Part shown: piece after piece, positions 26,896 to 35,440 of the stretch | Layout: each line of letters starts with the position of its first letter | How positions within the stretch are numbered: position 1 is the first letter of the stretch | DNA from: Polyangiaceae bacterium | Lineage (GTDB): Bacteria; Myxococcota_A; Polyangia; Polyangiales; Polyangiaceae | Assembly (NCBI GenBank): GCA_016719945.1 | Contig: JADJYE010000014.1 | Span: forward strand, 124,001 to 188,000 | Length of the DNA: 64,000 nucleotides | Reading direction: 5' to 3' | The notes under the pieces: generated by a model | Databases searched by the model: none | What the model saw: only the letters and a program-made list of their open reading frames with translations | What the model was told of the DNA's origin: nothing | Translations under genes and position numbers: made by a program

Positions 26896-29243
26896 AGGTG
26901 TTGCAGGTCATCCACGGATACCCCACCCGATACAATGCGGGGTCGGAGGTCTACACGCAGACCCTGTGCCACGGGCTGGCCGAACGACACGAGGTCCATG
27001 TCTTCACACGTGAAGAGGACGCCTTCGCGCCAGACTTCCGGCTGCGCACCGAGCACGACCAGGACGACCCGCGCGTCACGGTCCACGTCGTCAACAACCC
27101 CCGACTCAAGGACCGCTACCGAGCGACCGGCATCGACCAGCGCTTCGCGGAGGTGCTCGACCGCGTGAAGCCAGACGTGGCGCACGTCGGTCACCTCAAC
27201 CACCTCTCGACCTCGTTGCTTCGAGAGGCTGCGCTGCGCGAGGTGCCGATCGTGTTCACGCTGCACGACTACTGGCTGATGTGCCCGCGTGGCCAGTTCA
27301 TGCAGATGTTCCCGGAGGAGCCGACGAACCTCTGGGCGTCCTGTGACGGGCAAGAGGACCGCAAGTGCGCGGAGCGCTGTTACGCTCGCTACTTCAGCGG
27401 GGCTCCCGACGAGCGCGCTGCCGACGTCGCGTACTGGAGCGACTGGGTCGCCCGACGCATGGGGCACGTCCGCCAGATGAGCGAGCTGGTGGACCTCTTC
27501 ATCGCACCGGCACGTTACCTTCACGACCGCTATCGCGACGCCTTCGGGCTGCCCGAGCGCAAGCTCGTGCACCTCGACTACGGCTTCGCGCGCAAGCGCA
27601 TGAGCGCGCGGCAGCGGACCCTCGGCGAGCCCTTCACCTTCGGGTACATCGGCACCCACATCCCGGCGAAGGGCATTCACCATCTGATCCGCGCCTTCGG
27701 CAAGCTCGCCGGAAACGCGCGCCTCCGCATCTGGGGGCGACCGCGAGGGCAAGACACTGAGGCGCTGAAGGGGCTCGCGGCGGGTCTGCCAGCCGGTGTC
27801 GCGGAGCGGGTCGAGTGGCTGCCCGAATACAAGAACCGTGAGATCGTCCGCGACGTCTTCGACCACTGCGACGCGATCGTCGTTCCGTCCGTGGGGGTAG
27901 AAAACTCGCCGCTCGTGATCCACGAAGCAGAGCAGGCTCGGGTGGCGGTGATCATGGCGAATGTCGGAGGCATGGCCGAGTACGTACAGCATGAAGTCAA
28001 CGGACTGCTCTTCGAGCACCGCTCGGTGGACTCGCTCGCGGATCAAATGCAACGACTCGCCGACGACCCATCCTTCGCGGTGCAGCTCGGTGCGCGCGGG
28101 TACCTGTTCAGCGACTCGGGAGACATCCCCGACATCGACATCCACGTACGCGACGTCGAGAACCTCTACGAGCAAGTGATGCGTCGCCGCGACTCCGCGC
28201 GGGTCGAACGCCGAGCCGGGCCGTGGCGCATCACCTTCGACACGAACCCCGATCTCTGCAACCTGCGCTGCATCATGTGCGAGGAGCACTCGCCGCACAG
28301 CCCGCTGCAGATCCGCCGCAAGCAGGAAGGACGCGCGCGTCGGTTGATGCCGCTCGCGATGATAGAGCAGGTGGTGGCCGACGCTGCGCCGCGAGGCTTA
28401 CGGGAGATCATTCCTTCGACGATGGGTGAGCCCCTCCTCTACGAGCAGTTCGAGGGCTTGCTCGAGCTTTGCCGACGCTACGATGTGAAGCTGAACCTCA
28501 CGACCAACGGGACGTTCCCTCGCCTGGGTGCGACGGCCTGGGCGGAGCTCATCGTGCCTGTCGCCTCGGACGTGAAGATCTCGTGGAACGGCGCCACGAA
28601 GGCGACCCACGAGGGCATCATGCTCGGCAGCCGCTGGGAGGAGGTGGTCGACAACGTTCGCGAGCTCATCCGCGTGCGCGACGCACACGCCGATGCCGCC
28701 GGAAATCGCTGTAGGGTCACATTTCAGCTCACGTTCCTCGAGGCCAACGTCGACGAGCTCGCTGCAATGGTGAGGCTCGCGATGGATCTCGGAGTCGACC
28801 GTGTGAAGGGCCACCACGTCTGGGCTCACTTCGACCAGATCCAGCACCAATCGATGCGGCGGAGTCCGGAAGCCATCGCTCGATGGAATCAGTCGGTGCT
28901 CGCTGCGCGCGAGGCGGCGGACGAGAGGCACCTTCCTAACGGCAAGCACATCCTGCTCGAGAACATCTTCCTCCTCGACGTTTCGGCCACGGAGGACCTC
29001 GCGCCGGATGCTCCGTGTCCCTTCCTCGGGCAGGAGGCGTGGGTCAGCGCGCTGGGGCGCTTCGACCCTTGCTGCGCGCCCGACGCACAGCGTCGGACGT
29101 TGGGTGAGCTCGGCAACCTCACCGAGCAAGGCTTCCTGGAGATCTGGGACGGCGACAAGTACGGCGAGCTCACCGCGACGTACCGCAACCGTCGGCTCTG
29201 CATCGGCTGCAACATGCGCCGGCCTCCGGGAGGTCCCGCGTGA
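26892..29243 (+). CDS. fused GT4 glycosyltransferase and radical SAM/SPASM enzyme
   Basis: A 783-residue two-domain protein. Residues about 1-420 are a GT-B family 4 glycosyltransferase: HGYPTRYNAGSEVYTQTL at the start, GYIGTHIPAKGIHHLIRAF near 255, and the donor-site ENSPLVIHEAEQARVAVIMA near 336-355. Residues about 445-783 are a radical SAM enzyme. Cys456, Cys460 and Cys463 form CxxxCxxC in DLCNLRCIMCEEHSP, followed by MGEPLLY. A SPASM-like end carries CPF, DPCCAPD and LCIGC, ready for auxiliary clusters. The GTG overlaps the epimerase stop. Such a fusion is unusual; it suggests a sugar transfer plus a radical step on one acceptor. Neither substrate is visible. Confidence 0.85.
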   Translation: MKVLQVIHGYPTRYNAGSEVYTQTLCHGLAERHEVHVFTREEDAFAPDFRLRTEHDQDDPRVTVHVVNNPRLKDRYRATGIDQRFAEVLDRVKPDVAHVGHLNHLSTSLLREAALREVPIVFTLHDYWLMCPRGQFMQMFPEEPTNLWASCDGQEDRKCAERCYARYFSGAPDERAADVAYWSDWVARRMGHVRQMSELVDLFIAPARYLHDRYRDAFGLPERKLVHLDYGFARKRMSARQRTLGEPFTFGYIGTHIPAKGIHHLIRAFGKLAGNARLRIWGRPRGQDTEALKGLAAGLPAGVAERVEWLPEYKNREIVRDVFDHCDAIVVPSVGVENSPLVIHEAEQARVAVIMANVGGMAEYVQHEVNGLLFEHRSVDSLADQMQRLADDPSFAVQLGARGYLFSDSGDIPDIDIHVRDVENLYEQVMRRRDSARVERRAGPWRITFDTNPDLCNLRCIMCEEHSPHSPLQIRRKQEGRARRLMPLAMIEQVVADAAPRGLREIIPSTMGEPLLYEQFEGLLELCRRYDVKLNLTTNGTFPRLGATAWAELIVPVASDVKISWNGATKATHEGIMLGSRWEEVVDNVRELIRVRDAHADAAGNRCRVTFQLTFLEANVDELAAMVRLAMDLGVDRVKGHHVWAHFDQIQHQSMRRSPEAIARWNQSVLAAREAADERHLPNGKHILLENIFLLDVSATEDLAPDAPCPFLGQEAWVSALGRFDPCCAPDAQRRTLGELGNLTEQGFLEIWDGDKYGELTATYRNRRLCIGCNMRRPPGGPA

Positions 29244-29968
29244 GCTGGCGCTCGTGGACCATCAGCAGCGACAGCACCCACCACGTCGACGAGCGCGGTG
29301 CGTCAGTCTACGCAGCGCGCTTCGACGAGGTCCTGAAGTTCCACGAGCCCGGCCTCGCGGCAGTGCGACGCGGAGTTCTCGCGTGGCACATCAGGGCCGA
29401 CGGCGCGTCTGGGTACGAGAGACGCTTCACGCGGACCTTCGGGTTCTATGGGGGAGTCGCTGCTGTCGTCGACGCTGATGGCTGGCACCACATCAAGGCC
29501 GATGGGCAAGACGCTTATCCCCAGCGCTATGCGTGGTGCGGAAACGTCCAGGAGGGCTGGAGCCCGGTACGTGAAGGCGACGGCTCGTACCACCACATCG
29601 ACATCGAGGGCCGCCCCGCCTATCAGGAGCGCTGGCGCTATGCCGGCGACTTCCGCGGTGGCGTCGCGGTCGTGCAAGCCGACCACGGGCGCTCGACCCA
29701 CATCGATCGCCGTGGCTCGCGGATCCATGACCGCTGGTTCGTCGACCTCGACGTCTTCCACAAGGGCTTCGCGAGGGCCCGTGACGACCGCGGATGGGCG
29801 CACATCGACGTGAAAGGGTGCGCCGCCTACGCACGCCGGTTCGCCGCCGTTGAGCCGTTCTACAACGGTCAAGCCAGGGTCGAGCGCCACGACGGGGCGC
29901 TCGAGATCATCAGCGAGAATGGCGTCACCATCCTCGAGCTTCGTCCCCCGCAGGAGCGGCCACGGTGA
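29240..29968 (+). CDS. WG-repeat-like protein with six 35-residue repeats
   Basis: A 242-residue protein built from about six repeats of 34-35 residues, with no signal peptide or membrane helix. Each unit resembles HIDxxGxxxYxxRF, about 6 residues, then FxxGxAxVxxxxG. The anchor His residues are 15, 50, 84, 119, 154 and 188. Tyr recurs at 24, 59, 93, 128 and 197, and Arg at 27, 62, 96, 131, 165 and 200. This matches WG repeats (beta-rich, propeller- or solenoid-like), with His in place of the usual aromatic. Its GTG overlaps the radical SAM stop and its TGA overlaps the phosphatase GTG. It is a candidate scaffold or substrate for the fused enzyme; that is inference. Confidence 0.75.
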   Translation: MSWRSWTISSDSTHHVDERGASVYAARFDEVLKFHEPGLAAVRRGVLAWHIRADGASGYERRFTRTFGFYGGVAAVVDADGWHHIKADGQDAYPQRYAWCGNVQEGWSPVREGDGSYHHIDIEGRPAYQERWRYAGDFRGGVAVVQADHGRSTHIDRRGSRIHDRWFVDLDVFHKGFARARDDRGWAHIDVKGCAAYARRFAAVEPFYNGQARVERHDGALEIISENGVTILELRPPQERPR

Positions 29969-30540
29969 TTCCGAACGCTGGGCACTTCGTCCTGTTCATC
30001 CGCCACGGCGAGCGCGCGCCGTTGCCGCCGGACGAGCCCTTCGGGGATGTCGATCTGACCCCGAGTGGCTACGCCGAGGTCGCCCGTCTCGCCGCCAAGC
30101 TTCGTGGTCGCATCCACTGGACGGCGGCGAGTCCCTTTCTCCGCTGCCGCGCCACAGCCAAGGGGCTCGGCTACGAGCCAGAGGAGGATACCCGCCTGGG
30201 ACGGCACGGTCCGTGGGTGGTCGATGCGGACGCCGCGGGGCGGGAGTTCGCCTCGCGAGGCACCGAGGGTGTGGTCCGCACCCAGGTCGCCGGAGCTCCG
30301 CTCCGAGGAATCCGTGGCGCTGAAGACGCCGTCCCGCTCCTCCTGTCCGCCGGTCTCGAGCGCGCGCACCTCGGGTCCGGCGTCTGCGTCTCGCACGACG
30401 CCGTGCTGATGCCCGCCATGGCCTGGCTGTTCGGCGCGGACGCTGTCGATGAGTGGCTCGCGCCGCTCGGAGGCTTCGCGGTCGAGGTTCGAGCAGGCGG
30501 GCCTGTGGCGGTCTGGCGCGACCGAGAGCGGCGATGCTGA
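29965..30540 (+). CDS. histidine phosphatase superfamily protein
   Basis: A 191-residue branch-1 histidine phosphatase. FIRHGERAPLP carries the nucleophile His (RHGE) near residue 14, LTPSGYAEVARLA follows, and AASPFLRCRATAK holds the third catalytic basic residue. SHDAVLMPAMAWLFG supplies the second His. Members remove phosphate from sugars, nucleotides or proteins. The GTG overlaps the WG-repeat stop by four bases, so it is the last gene of a four-gene coupled operon and may remove a phosphate from the pathway's intermediate. Confidence 0.82.
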   Translation: MIPNAGHFVLFIRHGERAPLPPDEPFGDVDLTPSGYAEVARLAAKLRGRIHWTAASPFLRCRATAKGLGYEPEEDTRLGRHGPWVVDADAAGREFASRGTEGVVRTQVAGAPLRGIRGAEDAVPLLLSAGLERAHLGSGVCVSHDAVLMPAMAWLFGADAVDEWLAPLGGFAVEVRAGGPVAVWRDRERRC

Positions 30541-30688
30541 CCTCTCTTTCGACTGCAGGAACGATCGCGACATCGCATGCGCCCGATCCCGTCGTGATCA
30601 GCTCCGGAGTGGGGACCGAGGGCTTCCACAAGCAGATCATCCGCCCCGCTCATGAGAAAACCGCGAGAAGGGCTCCCCCAGGCAACGT

Positions 30689-31678
30689 TCACGGGGCCCG
30701 CCGGCCGGCCTCGCCATCGGTGCCGCACTCCATGAACGACGTGAGGGTGTGGAACCCGTTCAGCTCGCGGAAGATCGCCCGTTCTCGGGAGACGAAACGG
30801 CTTGTCGATGGCAGCAGCCCCGAGGCGAGCGGGACGTGAGCATTGGGGTTCTCGAAGATCGTTACACCTTGCGACCAAGTCTCCTCGGGTGCGGCAGGAT
30901 CTCCGACGTCGTACGAGTACTCGCTTCCCACGAACCGATCGACGTCGACGTCCTCGATCGCAAGTCCTCGCCGCCGACAGCGTGTACCTGGTGGCACGCC
31001 GGCCATCCTGAGGAAGCGGGGCACAGTGAACTGGTTGCAGAAGAGCACGGCGCTCACCCCGGCGACCTCGGGCTGATTGAAGAAAGCCAGCTGATCATCC
31101 GCGCCGACGTACAGACGTTGCACCAGCGCCTCGTCCGTGAAGAACACCGAGCCCGGCTCGAAGAACGGCGCGACCGCCAGGACGAGCGGCGAGCCTACGC
31201 ATTGGGGAAGGTCATCGTAACGACGCCTGGCCTTCTTCCACAGCGCCGACGCCACGCGCTGCGGGAACTCGCGCGCCACCTTCTCGTTCAGGATCGCCGC
31301 GTCCCAGTCCTCGATCGCGCGCACAGAGATGTCTCTTCGCCGGCCGCCAAGCCCCGAGGGCGCATTCGCGGTCGTGGCTTCGATCACGACGCGGTCGCCT
31401 CCCTTATCCGCCACGAAATCTGGGCACCTGTGACTTCGACGACAAGTGAACCCGGCACTCTCGAGGTATGCGAAGCAGGCAAGCTCGAAGAGCCGCGAAT
31501 GGAACCCGTCGTGCTGAAAATCGGCTGGGAAGTTCCCATCCGGATCGCCCATGCGGGCATAGAGCGCGTTCATCAGCGAACGCGCCTCGGCGTGAACCGA
31601 CGACCTTGCAAGCGCCTCGAACTGAGGATGCAGCAGCAATCCTCCGCCCGACACCGTAAAGAGGTCGCGCGCGCTCAT
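30689..31678 (-). CDS. PD-(D/E)xK-like putative nuclease
   Basis: A 329-residue protein with no signal peptide. Residues about 60-105 carry a restriction-endonuclease-like core: FHSRLFELACFAYLESAGF (the Glu of helix 1), then CPDFVADKGG and RVVIEATTAN. That fits E...PD...ExT, a known variant of PD-(D/E)xK in which the last Lys is replaced. The remaining 200 residues are unfamiliar. I chose ATG 31678 because it overlaps the HNH gene's stop (ATGA), matching the coupling seen throughout this operon. Nuclease activity is inferred from the motif; experimental function unknown. Confidence 0.62.
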   Translation of the reverse strand: MSARDLFTVSGGGLLLHPQFEALARSSVHAEARSLMNALYARMGDPDGNFPADFQHDGFHSRLFELACFAYLESAGFTCRRSHRCPDFVADKGGDRVVIEATTANAPSGLGGRRRDISVRAIEDWDAAILNEKVAREFPQRVASALWKKARRRYDDLPQCVGSPLVLAVAPFFEPGSVFFTDEALVQRLYVGADDQLAFFNQPEVAGVSAVLFCNQFTVPRFLRMAGVPPGTRCRRRGLAIEDVDVDRFVGSEYSYDVGDPAAPEETWSQGVTIFENPNAHVPLASGLLPSTSRFVSRERAIFRELNGFHTLTSFMECGTDGEAGRRAP

Positions 31679-32473
31679 GGACTGCTCGAGTCGACGTTCG
31701 CTGGCAGTGGCCCAGATACCTTGAACACCCGGTCCCGATGCCATGGCAGGTACGCCCGGTGCCCGTCGTGCAGCGCGCGCACGCGCAGCGGCTCGTCGAG
31801 GCCGAGCGCCGCCCGGGCCGCGGCGTCGAGCGCGGCCGACACGAGCACTGCGCCGTCGTCGGCCACCGTGATGAACCCGCGGTCAAAGGCAGCGTCGAGG
31901 TGCGGGGCAAGCAGGAGGCCGTTCCAGATGTCGAGGCGCTCGGCGTCGCTCGAGCAGTCGACCCAGGGCTTGATGTGGCTCGCGCGGAGTAGCTCGGGGA
32001 CGGCGAGGCCGGTGATGGCACAGCGGGCCTCCCAGTACTCGAGCAGGCCGTGGCGGAAGAGGTCCTGGCCGACGCGCTGGACGACGAGGCGCTCGGCCTC
32101 AGTGGCTTCGGCATCGTGGCGCCCTGCTTCTCGAAGGCTGGAGGAGCTCATCGGGGAGCGTCTGCTGAGCTGGAAGGCCCGGCGCAGCCGGTGGAGCGAG
32201 GATGTCGGTGACGGTGCGGCCGCCGAGGGCGCCCTTGGGCAGCGGCGCCGCCATGGGCGTGCCGTACTCGCCGAGTGCGCGGGCGACGTTCTGCTGCGAG
32301 AACGTGGCGAGGAAGACGGCGTCGCCGAAGGTGCCGAGCCAGACGCGGAGCGGGCATTGGGTGCTCGCGAAGCCGAGCCAGTCGCCATCACGCGGCAGCT
32401 CCTGGTCGAAGCCGTTGTCGACGGCGGCCTTCTCGAGGCGCGAGGCGATGACGGGCGAGAGCGCGGTGGTCAT
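31675..32473 (-). pseudogene. HNH endonuclease, broken by several small indels
   Basis: An ATG at 32473 (overlapping the DUF1016 stop, ATGA) opens MTTALSPVIASRLEKAAVDN and continues to GGRTVTDI. Between about 32215 and 32100 the frame switches back and forth. HRLRRAFQLSR is in one frame, TLPDELL in the other, and ATEAERLVVQRVGQDLF returns to the first of these. The second frame then carries an intact HNH_2-type domain (CAITGLAVPELLRASHIKPW ... LLLAPHLDAAFDRGFI) to a stop at 31675. At least three small indels in about 100 bases are needed. The intact ends with a scrambled middle mean either decay or local base-calling error. Confidence 0.75.
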
Positions 32474-33495
32474 TCGCGCTTTCCCTTGCGCTGGGAAGCG
32501 GGACTCATCCGCGGTGTGCGCGCGGGTCCACTGCTGCGTCCCTCTCCAGCCGTCGTGGTGCGGGCAAGCCGCCGCTCTTTCAGCTCGGCCTCGATCCGTT
32601 CGATGCTCGGCAGGCTCGTCTCGAGCTGCGCCGGCAACGCGTGAACGAGCTGGTACTCGGCGACGCCCATGGGCTTGTTGCCGTCGCGCAGCGCGTACTC
32701 GGCGACGACCTTGTTCTTGCTCTTGCAGAGCAAGAGGCCGATCGTCGGCGCGTCCTCCGGCGCCTTCACCTGTGCGTCGACCGCCGTGAGGTAGAAGCCG
32801 AGCTGCCCGAGGTGCTCGGGCTTGAAGTCGGTCGCCTTGAGCTCGATGACGACGTAGGCGCGAAGCCTCAGGTGATAGAAGAGTAGGTCAAGGAAGAAGT
32901 CCTCTCCGCCCACCTCGAGGTGCACCTGACGCCCGACGAAGGCGAAGCCCGCGCCGAGCTCGAGCAAGAATCGGGTGATGTGCTGGACGAGCGCGCCTTC
33001 GAGCTCGAGCTCGGTGGCTTCGTCGCCGATGCCGAGGAAGTCGAAGCGGTAGGGATCCTTGAGGCTCTCCCGCGCGAGATCGGACTGCGGCTTGGGCAGA
33101 CGCTCGGCGAAGTTGGTGAGCGCCTTTCCCTGCCGCTCGACGGTCCGCGCCTCGAGGTGGTGCAGGAGGACCGCGCGCGACCAGCCTCGGTCGAGCGCCT
33201 GGGACGCGTACGCGAGACGGGCGTCGCGGTCCTTGAGCTTGGTCAGGAGCACCAGGTTGTGGCCCCAGGGCAATTGTCCAACAGGCTGTTGGACGAAGTC
33301 GGCCTCGGGCCAGGCCTCTGCGAAGGCCCGCATGTACATGAGGTTCGCGCGCGAGAACCCCTTCATCGCCGGGAACGCGGCTCGCAGGTCGGCTGCGATC
33401 TTGTCGACGATGCCCGCGCCCCAGCCGTGACGCTGCTGCCGCTCCAGGATGTCACGCCCGAGTCGCCAGTAGAACGCCAGCAGCTCACGGTTCAC
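32470..33495 (-). CDS. DUF1016 (YhcG-type) PD-(D/E)xK nuclease, 5' part damaged
   Basis: The open frame gives 341 residues from GTG 33495. Residues 1-160 match the DUF1016 N-terminal helical domain (LLAFYWRLGRDILERQQRHG, GFSRANLMYMRAFAEAWPEA, LPWGHNLVLLTKL). Residues about 165-290 are the C-terminal nuclease: VGGEDFFLDLLFYHLRLRAY, VVIELKATDFKPEHLGQLGF and LLLCKSKNKVVAEYALRD, with D and ExK at the usual places. The family start would be the ATG at 33664, but the first about 55 codons carry a stop and small shifts. YhcG-family nucleases are found in restriction and defence contexts. Function here is inferred. Confidence 0.8.
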   Translation of the reverse strand: MNRELLAFYWRLGRDILERQQRHGWGAGIVDKIAADLRAAFPAMKGFSRANLMYMRAFAEAWPEADFVQQPVGQLPWGHNLVLLTKLKDRDARLAYASQALDRGWSRAVLLHHLEARTVERQGKALTNFAERLPKPQSDLARESLKDPYRFDFLGIGDEATELELEGALVQHITRFLLELGAGFAFVGRQVHLEVGGEDFFLDLLFYHLRLRAYVVIELKATDFKPEHLGQLGFYLTAVDAQVKAPEDAPTIGLLLCKSKNKVVAEYALRDGNKPMGVAEYQLVHALPAQLETSLPSIERIEAELKERRLARTTTAGEGRSSGPARTPRMSPASQRKGKRE

Positions 33496-33664
33496 CGCGA
33501 GCGCCGCGCGTTGCTGGGCCGCGTGAACGCGCGCTCACGTCCGCGAGCCACTCCGCGTAGCCCGTTGGGGCCGTCGCGACCGGCCTCGACGACGTGCGTG
33601 TGATCGATGGCGGCGCCTTCTTCGCGCCGACCTTCGCGGGCTTCCTACGCGGCTACTTGGTCAT
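33496..33664 (-). pseudogene. decayed first codons of the DUF1016 gene
   Basis: An ATG at 33664 overlaps the upstream small gene's TGA (ATGA). It reads Met-Thr-Lys and then meets TAG. Beyond, a Lys/Ala-rich segment (RRKPAKVGAKKAP), then SIDHTHVVEA, ATAPTGYAEWLADVSAR and AAQQRAALAVN can be read, but only by changing frame about three times. These phrases look like the normal DUF1016 N-terminus, so the gene lost its original start through a nonsense change plus 1-2 base indels. Confidence 0.6.
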
Positions 33665-33840
33665 CGCGCGCCCTTCTTCTCCGCGGCGGGGCGGGTGTCG
33701 GGGTGCGCGACGCGTGGGGCGGCGGGCGGCGGGTCGAGGCGCGTCTGGTAAGGCGTGCCGGTGCGCACGGCCTCGGCCATCGCGTCGTAGATCCCGAGGA
33801 TGACGCGCTTGGTGCAGTACTCGCGGGGGGTCTTCCTCAT
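33661..33840 (-). CDS. 59-residue protein heading the nuclease operon
   Basis: A short gene of 59 codons, MRKTPREYCTKRVILGIYDA followed by a Met-Ala-Glu helix and a Pro/Lys-rich end. It has a Shine-Dalgarno (GAGGGTGAC before the ATG) and its TGA overlaps the ATG of the DUF1016 gene. Those two signals, not similarity, are the reason to believe it. It could be a regulator, small partner or antitoxin-like protein of the nucleases. I recognise no family. Confidence 0.6.
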   Translation of the reverse strand: MRKTPREYCTKRVILGIYDAMAEAVRTGTPYQTRLDPPPAAPRVAHPDTRPAAEKKGAR

Positions 33841-33862
33841 GTCACCCTCGTAAGGCTTAGCG

Positions 33863-33882
33863 GGTCCCGATCCACTGGGACC
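33863..33882. promoter_or_regulatory. inverted repeat upstream of the nuclease operon
   Basis: GGTCCC and GGGACC form a 6-base inverted repeat with an 8-base spacer, 22 bases upstream of the first ATG of the - strand nuclease operon. Its place fits an operator. No protein is assigned. The rest of the gap up to 34052 shows no gene. Confidence 0.3.
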
Positions 33883-34075
33883 GGCCGCCCCAGGTCGGCG
33901 CGAGCTTAGCGGACTTGTATCACTCGCTCCCTCACGCGACAGCTAGGCAGACCCTCGCGCCAAGGGTTGCCCTCGCTGTCGCCGCCAGCAGCGACTGGAG
34001 GGACCACAGCGTCGTCGCCCCCCTACGCGCCCGACAACCGCGGGCCGCCCGGCTAAGCTCCGCGCAGCGACGCCA

Positions 34076-35440
34076 TCACCGCCGCGATCGGGTGCCCCAG
34101 CGACCTCGGCCCGGACAGCGCCAGCTCGCGGGCGACGAGCAAGCGGCTCCGAAGTCGCGCAGCGAAGCGGCGAGGCCGTCCGCGCGCTCACTGGCCTCGA
34201 CCAGGTGCATGCCGAAGAGCGCCGCGCGCAAGGCGAAGCGCTCGGCCTGGGCGAGCGCTGGCGCGGCGGGTTGCAGCGACGCCTCGGCGCCCCGGCTCGA
34301 CGTCGCGTGCGCGGCCGCCGCGACGGCGCGACGGAGCTGGCGGGTGCGGTCGCGCTCGCTCCGCCACGCATCGGCGGAGTCGCGAGCCCGTCGCGTGAGG
34401 TCCGACAGGCGCGCCAGGGGCTCGGCGAGCTCGGCTGCGACCTCGGCCGTCGACAGCGCGGCCGGCGCTGCGGCTCGCACCGTCGGCCCGCCCGCCTCGA
34501 GCGCGACGGCGAGCCCGCAGGCGCGCCCGACAACACAGCCCTCGTCGGGCTGGGCGAGCACCGCGTCGGTCCACGCGACGACCGCGGCGCGCGCCGCCGT
34601 GGCGCCCGCACCGATCGGGACCTGGTCGGGGATCGTCCGCACCGTGAGGCCCCCCGGCAGATCCCCCGCGACGCGCAGCGACGGCTCGAGCAGCGGCTCT
34701 CCGTCGTCACCGCGCGCGGCGCTCTCGAAGACACACCCGCACTCGAGCGCGGTGGAGACGCGCACGACGCCGCCCAAGTCGGCGAACGTCGCCGGGTAGA
34801 GACGGCAAGCCGTAGGCTTCGCAGCAGGCCCGCCGGCCCGGTGGAGCGAGCAGCCGCGCTCCGCCTCGAGCTGCAGGCACGCCCCATCGACGAGCGTCAT
34901 CGCCAGCCGCTCGCGGCGAACCCCGCCGTACAGGGGCAAGAGCACCTGCTCGGCGCGCTCATCTCCGGGGAGCGTCTTCAGCCCCGCGCGGCGCGCGCGG
35001 GCCTCGTCGTCTCGAGTGAGCGCGATGGACGCGTATTGTTCGCAGCAGTGGCCGCCCCCGTCGCACCTGAACCTGAAGCCCGGGAGCGCCTGGAGCGGGG
35101 TCGCCCGCGACGCCTCGTCAGCGGGCGTCATGAAATACGTGGCGGCGCGCGCGGGCATCGGACCGGGCTCCACGCCGTGCGCGATCAGGTCCGCCCCGGC
35201 GAGCGCCGCGAGCACCGCGTCGATCTCCGACGCGCGCTCGTAGACGCCGGCGCGCGAGGCCGCGAGGGCGATCCCGTCGACGTCGCGCGTGCCGTCGGCG
35301 AGCATCGCGATCGCGTAGGCACGCTCATCGAGCATCACCAGGGCGCCCGTCCCTGCGTGGTGCACGACGTACCTCAGCTGGCCGTCGGTGACGTGGCGCC
35401 GGAGCAGCGCGTGGTCTGCGAGCCGCGGCCGCGAGCTCAC
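34076..35440 (-). CDS. YkgJ/FliB-type cysteine-cluster protein, C-terminus frame-shifted
   Basis: From GTG 35440 (overlapping the preceding stop) 454 residues are read. Residues about 115-270 carry the PF03692 pattern: FRCDGGGHCCEQYASIALTR, then GACLQLEAERGCSLH, PTACRLYPATF and ECGCVF. This family binds Fe-S or zinc and includes lysine N-methylases such as FliB. The last about 24 residues (after DFGAA, near 34147) look wrong. One base earlier or later, LLVARELALSGPRSLGHPIA continues to a stop at 34053, so a single-base deletion near 34147 is likely. Function beyond the metal cluster is unknown. Confidence 0.7.
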   Translation of the reverse strand: MSSRPRLADHALLRRHVTDGQLRYVVHHAGTGALVMLDERAYAIAMLADGTRDVDGIALAASRAGVYERASEIDAVLAALAGADLIAHGVEPGPMPARAATYFMTPADEASRATPLQALPGFRFRCDGGGHCCEQYASIALTRDDEARARRAGLKTLPGDERAEQVLLPLYGGVRRERLAMTLVDGACLQLEAERGCSLHRAGGPAAKPTACRLYPATFADLGGVVRVSTALECGCVFESAARGDDGEPLLEPSLRVAGDLPGGLTVRTIPDQVPIGAGATAARAAVVAWTDAVLAQPDEGCVVGRACGLAVALEAGGPTVRAAAPAALSTAEVAAELAEPLARLSDLTRRARDSADAWRSERDRTRQLRRAVAAAAHATSSRGAEASLQPAAPALAQAERFALRAALFGMHLVEASERADGLAASLRDFGAACSSPASWRCPGRGRWGTRSRR

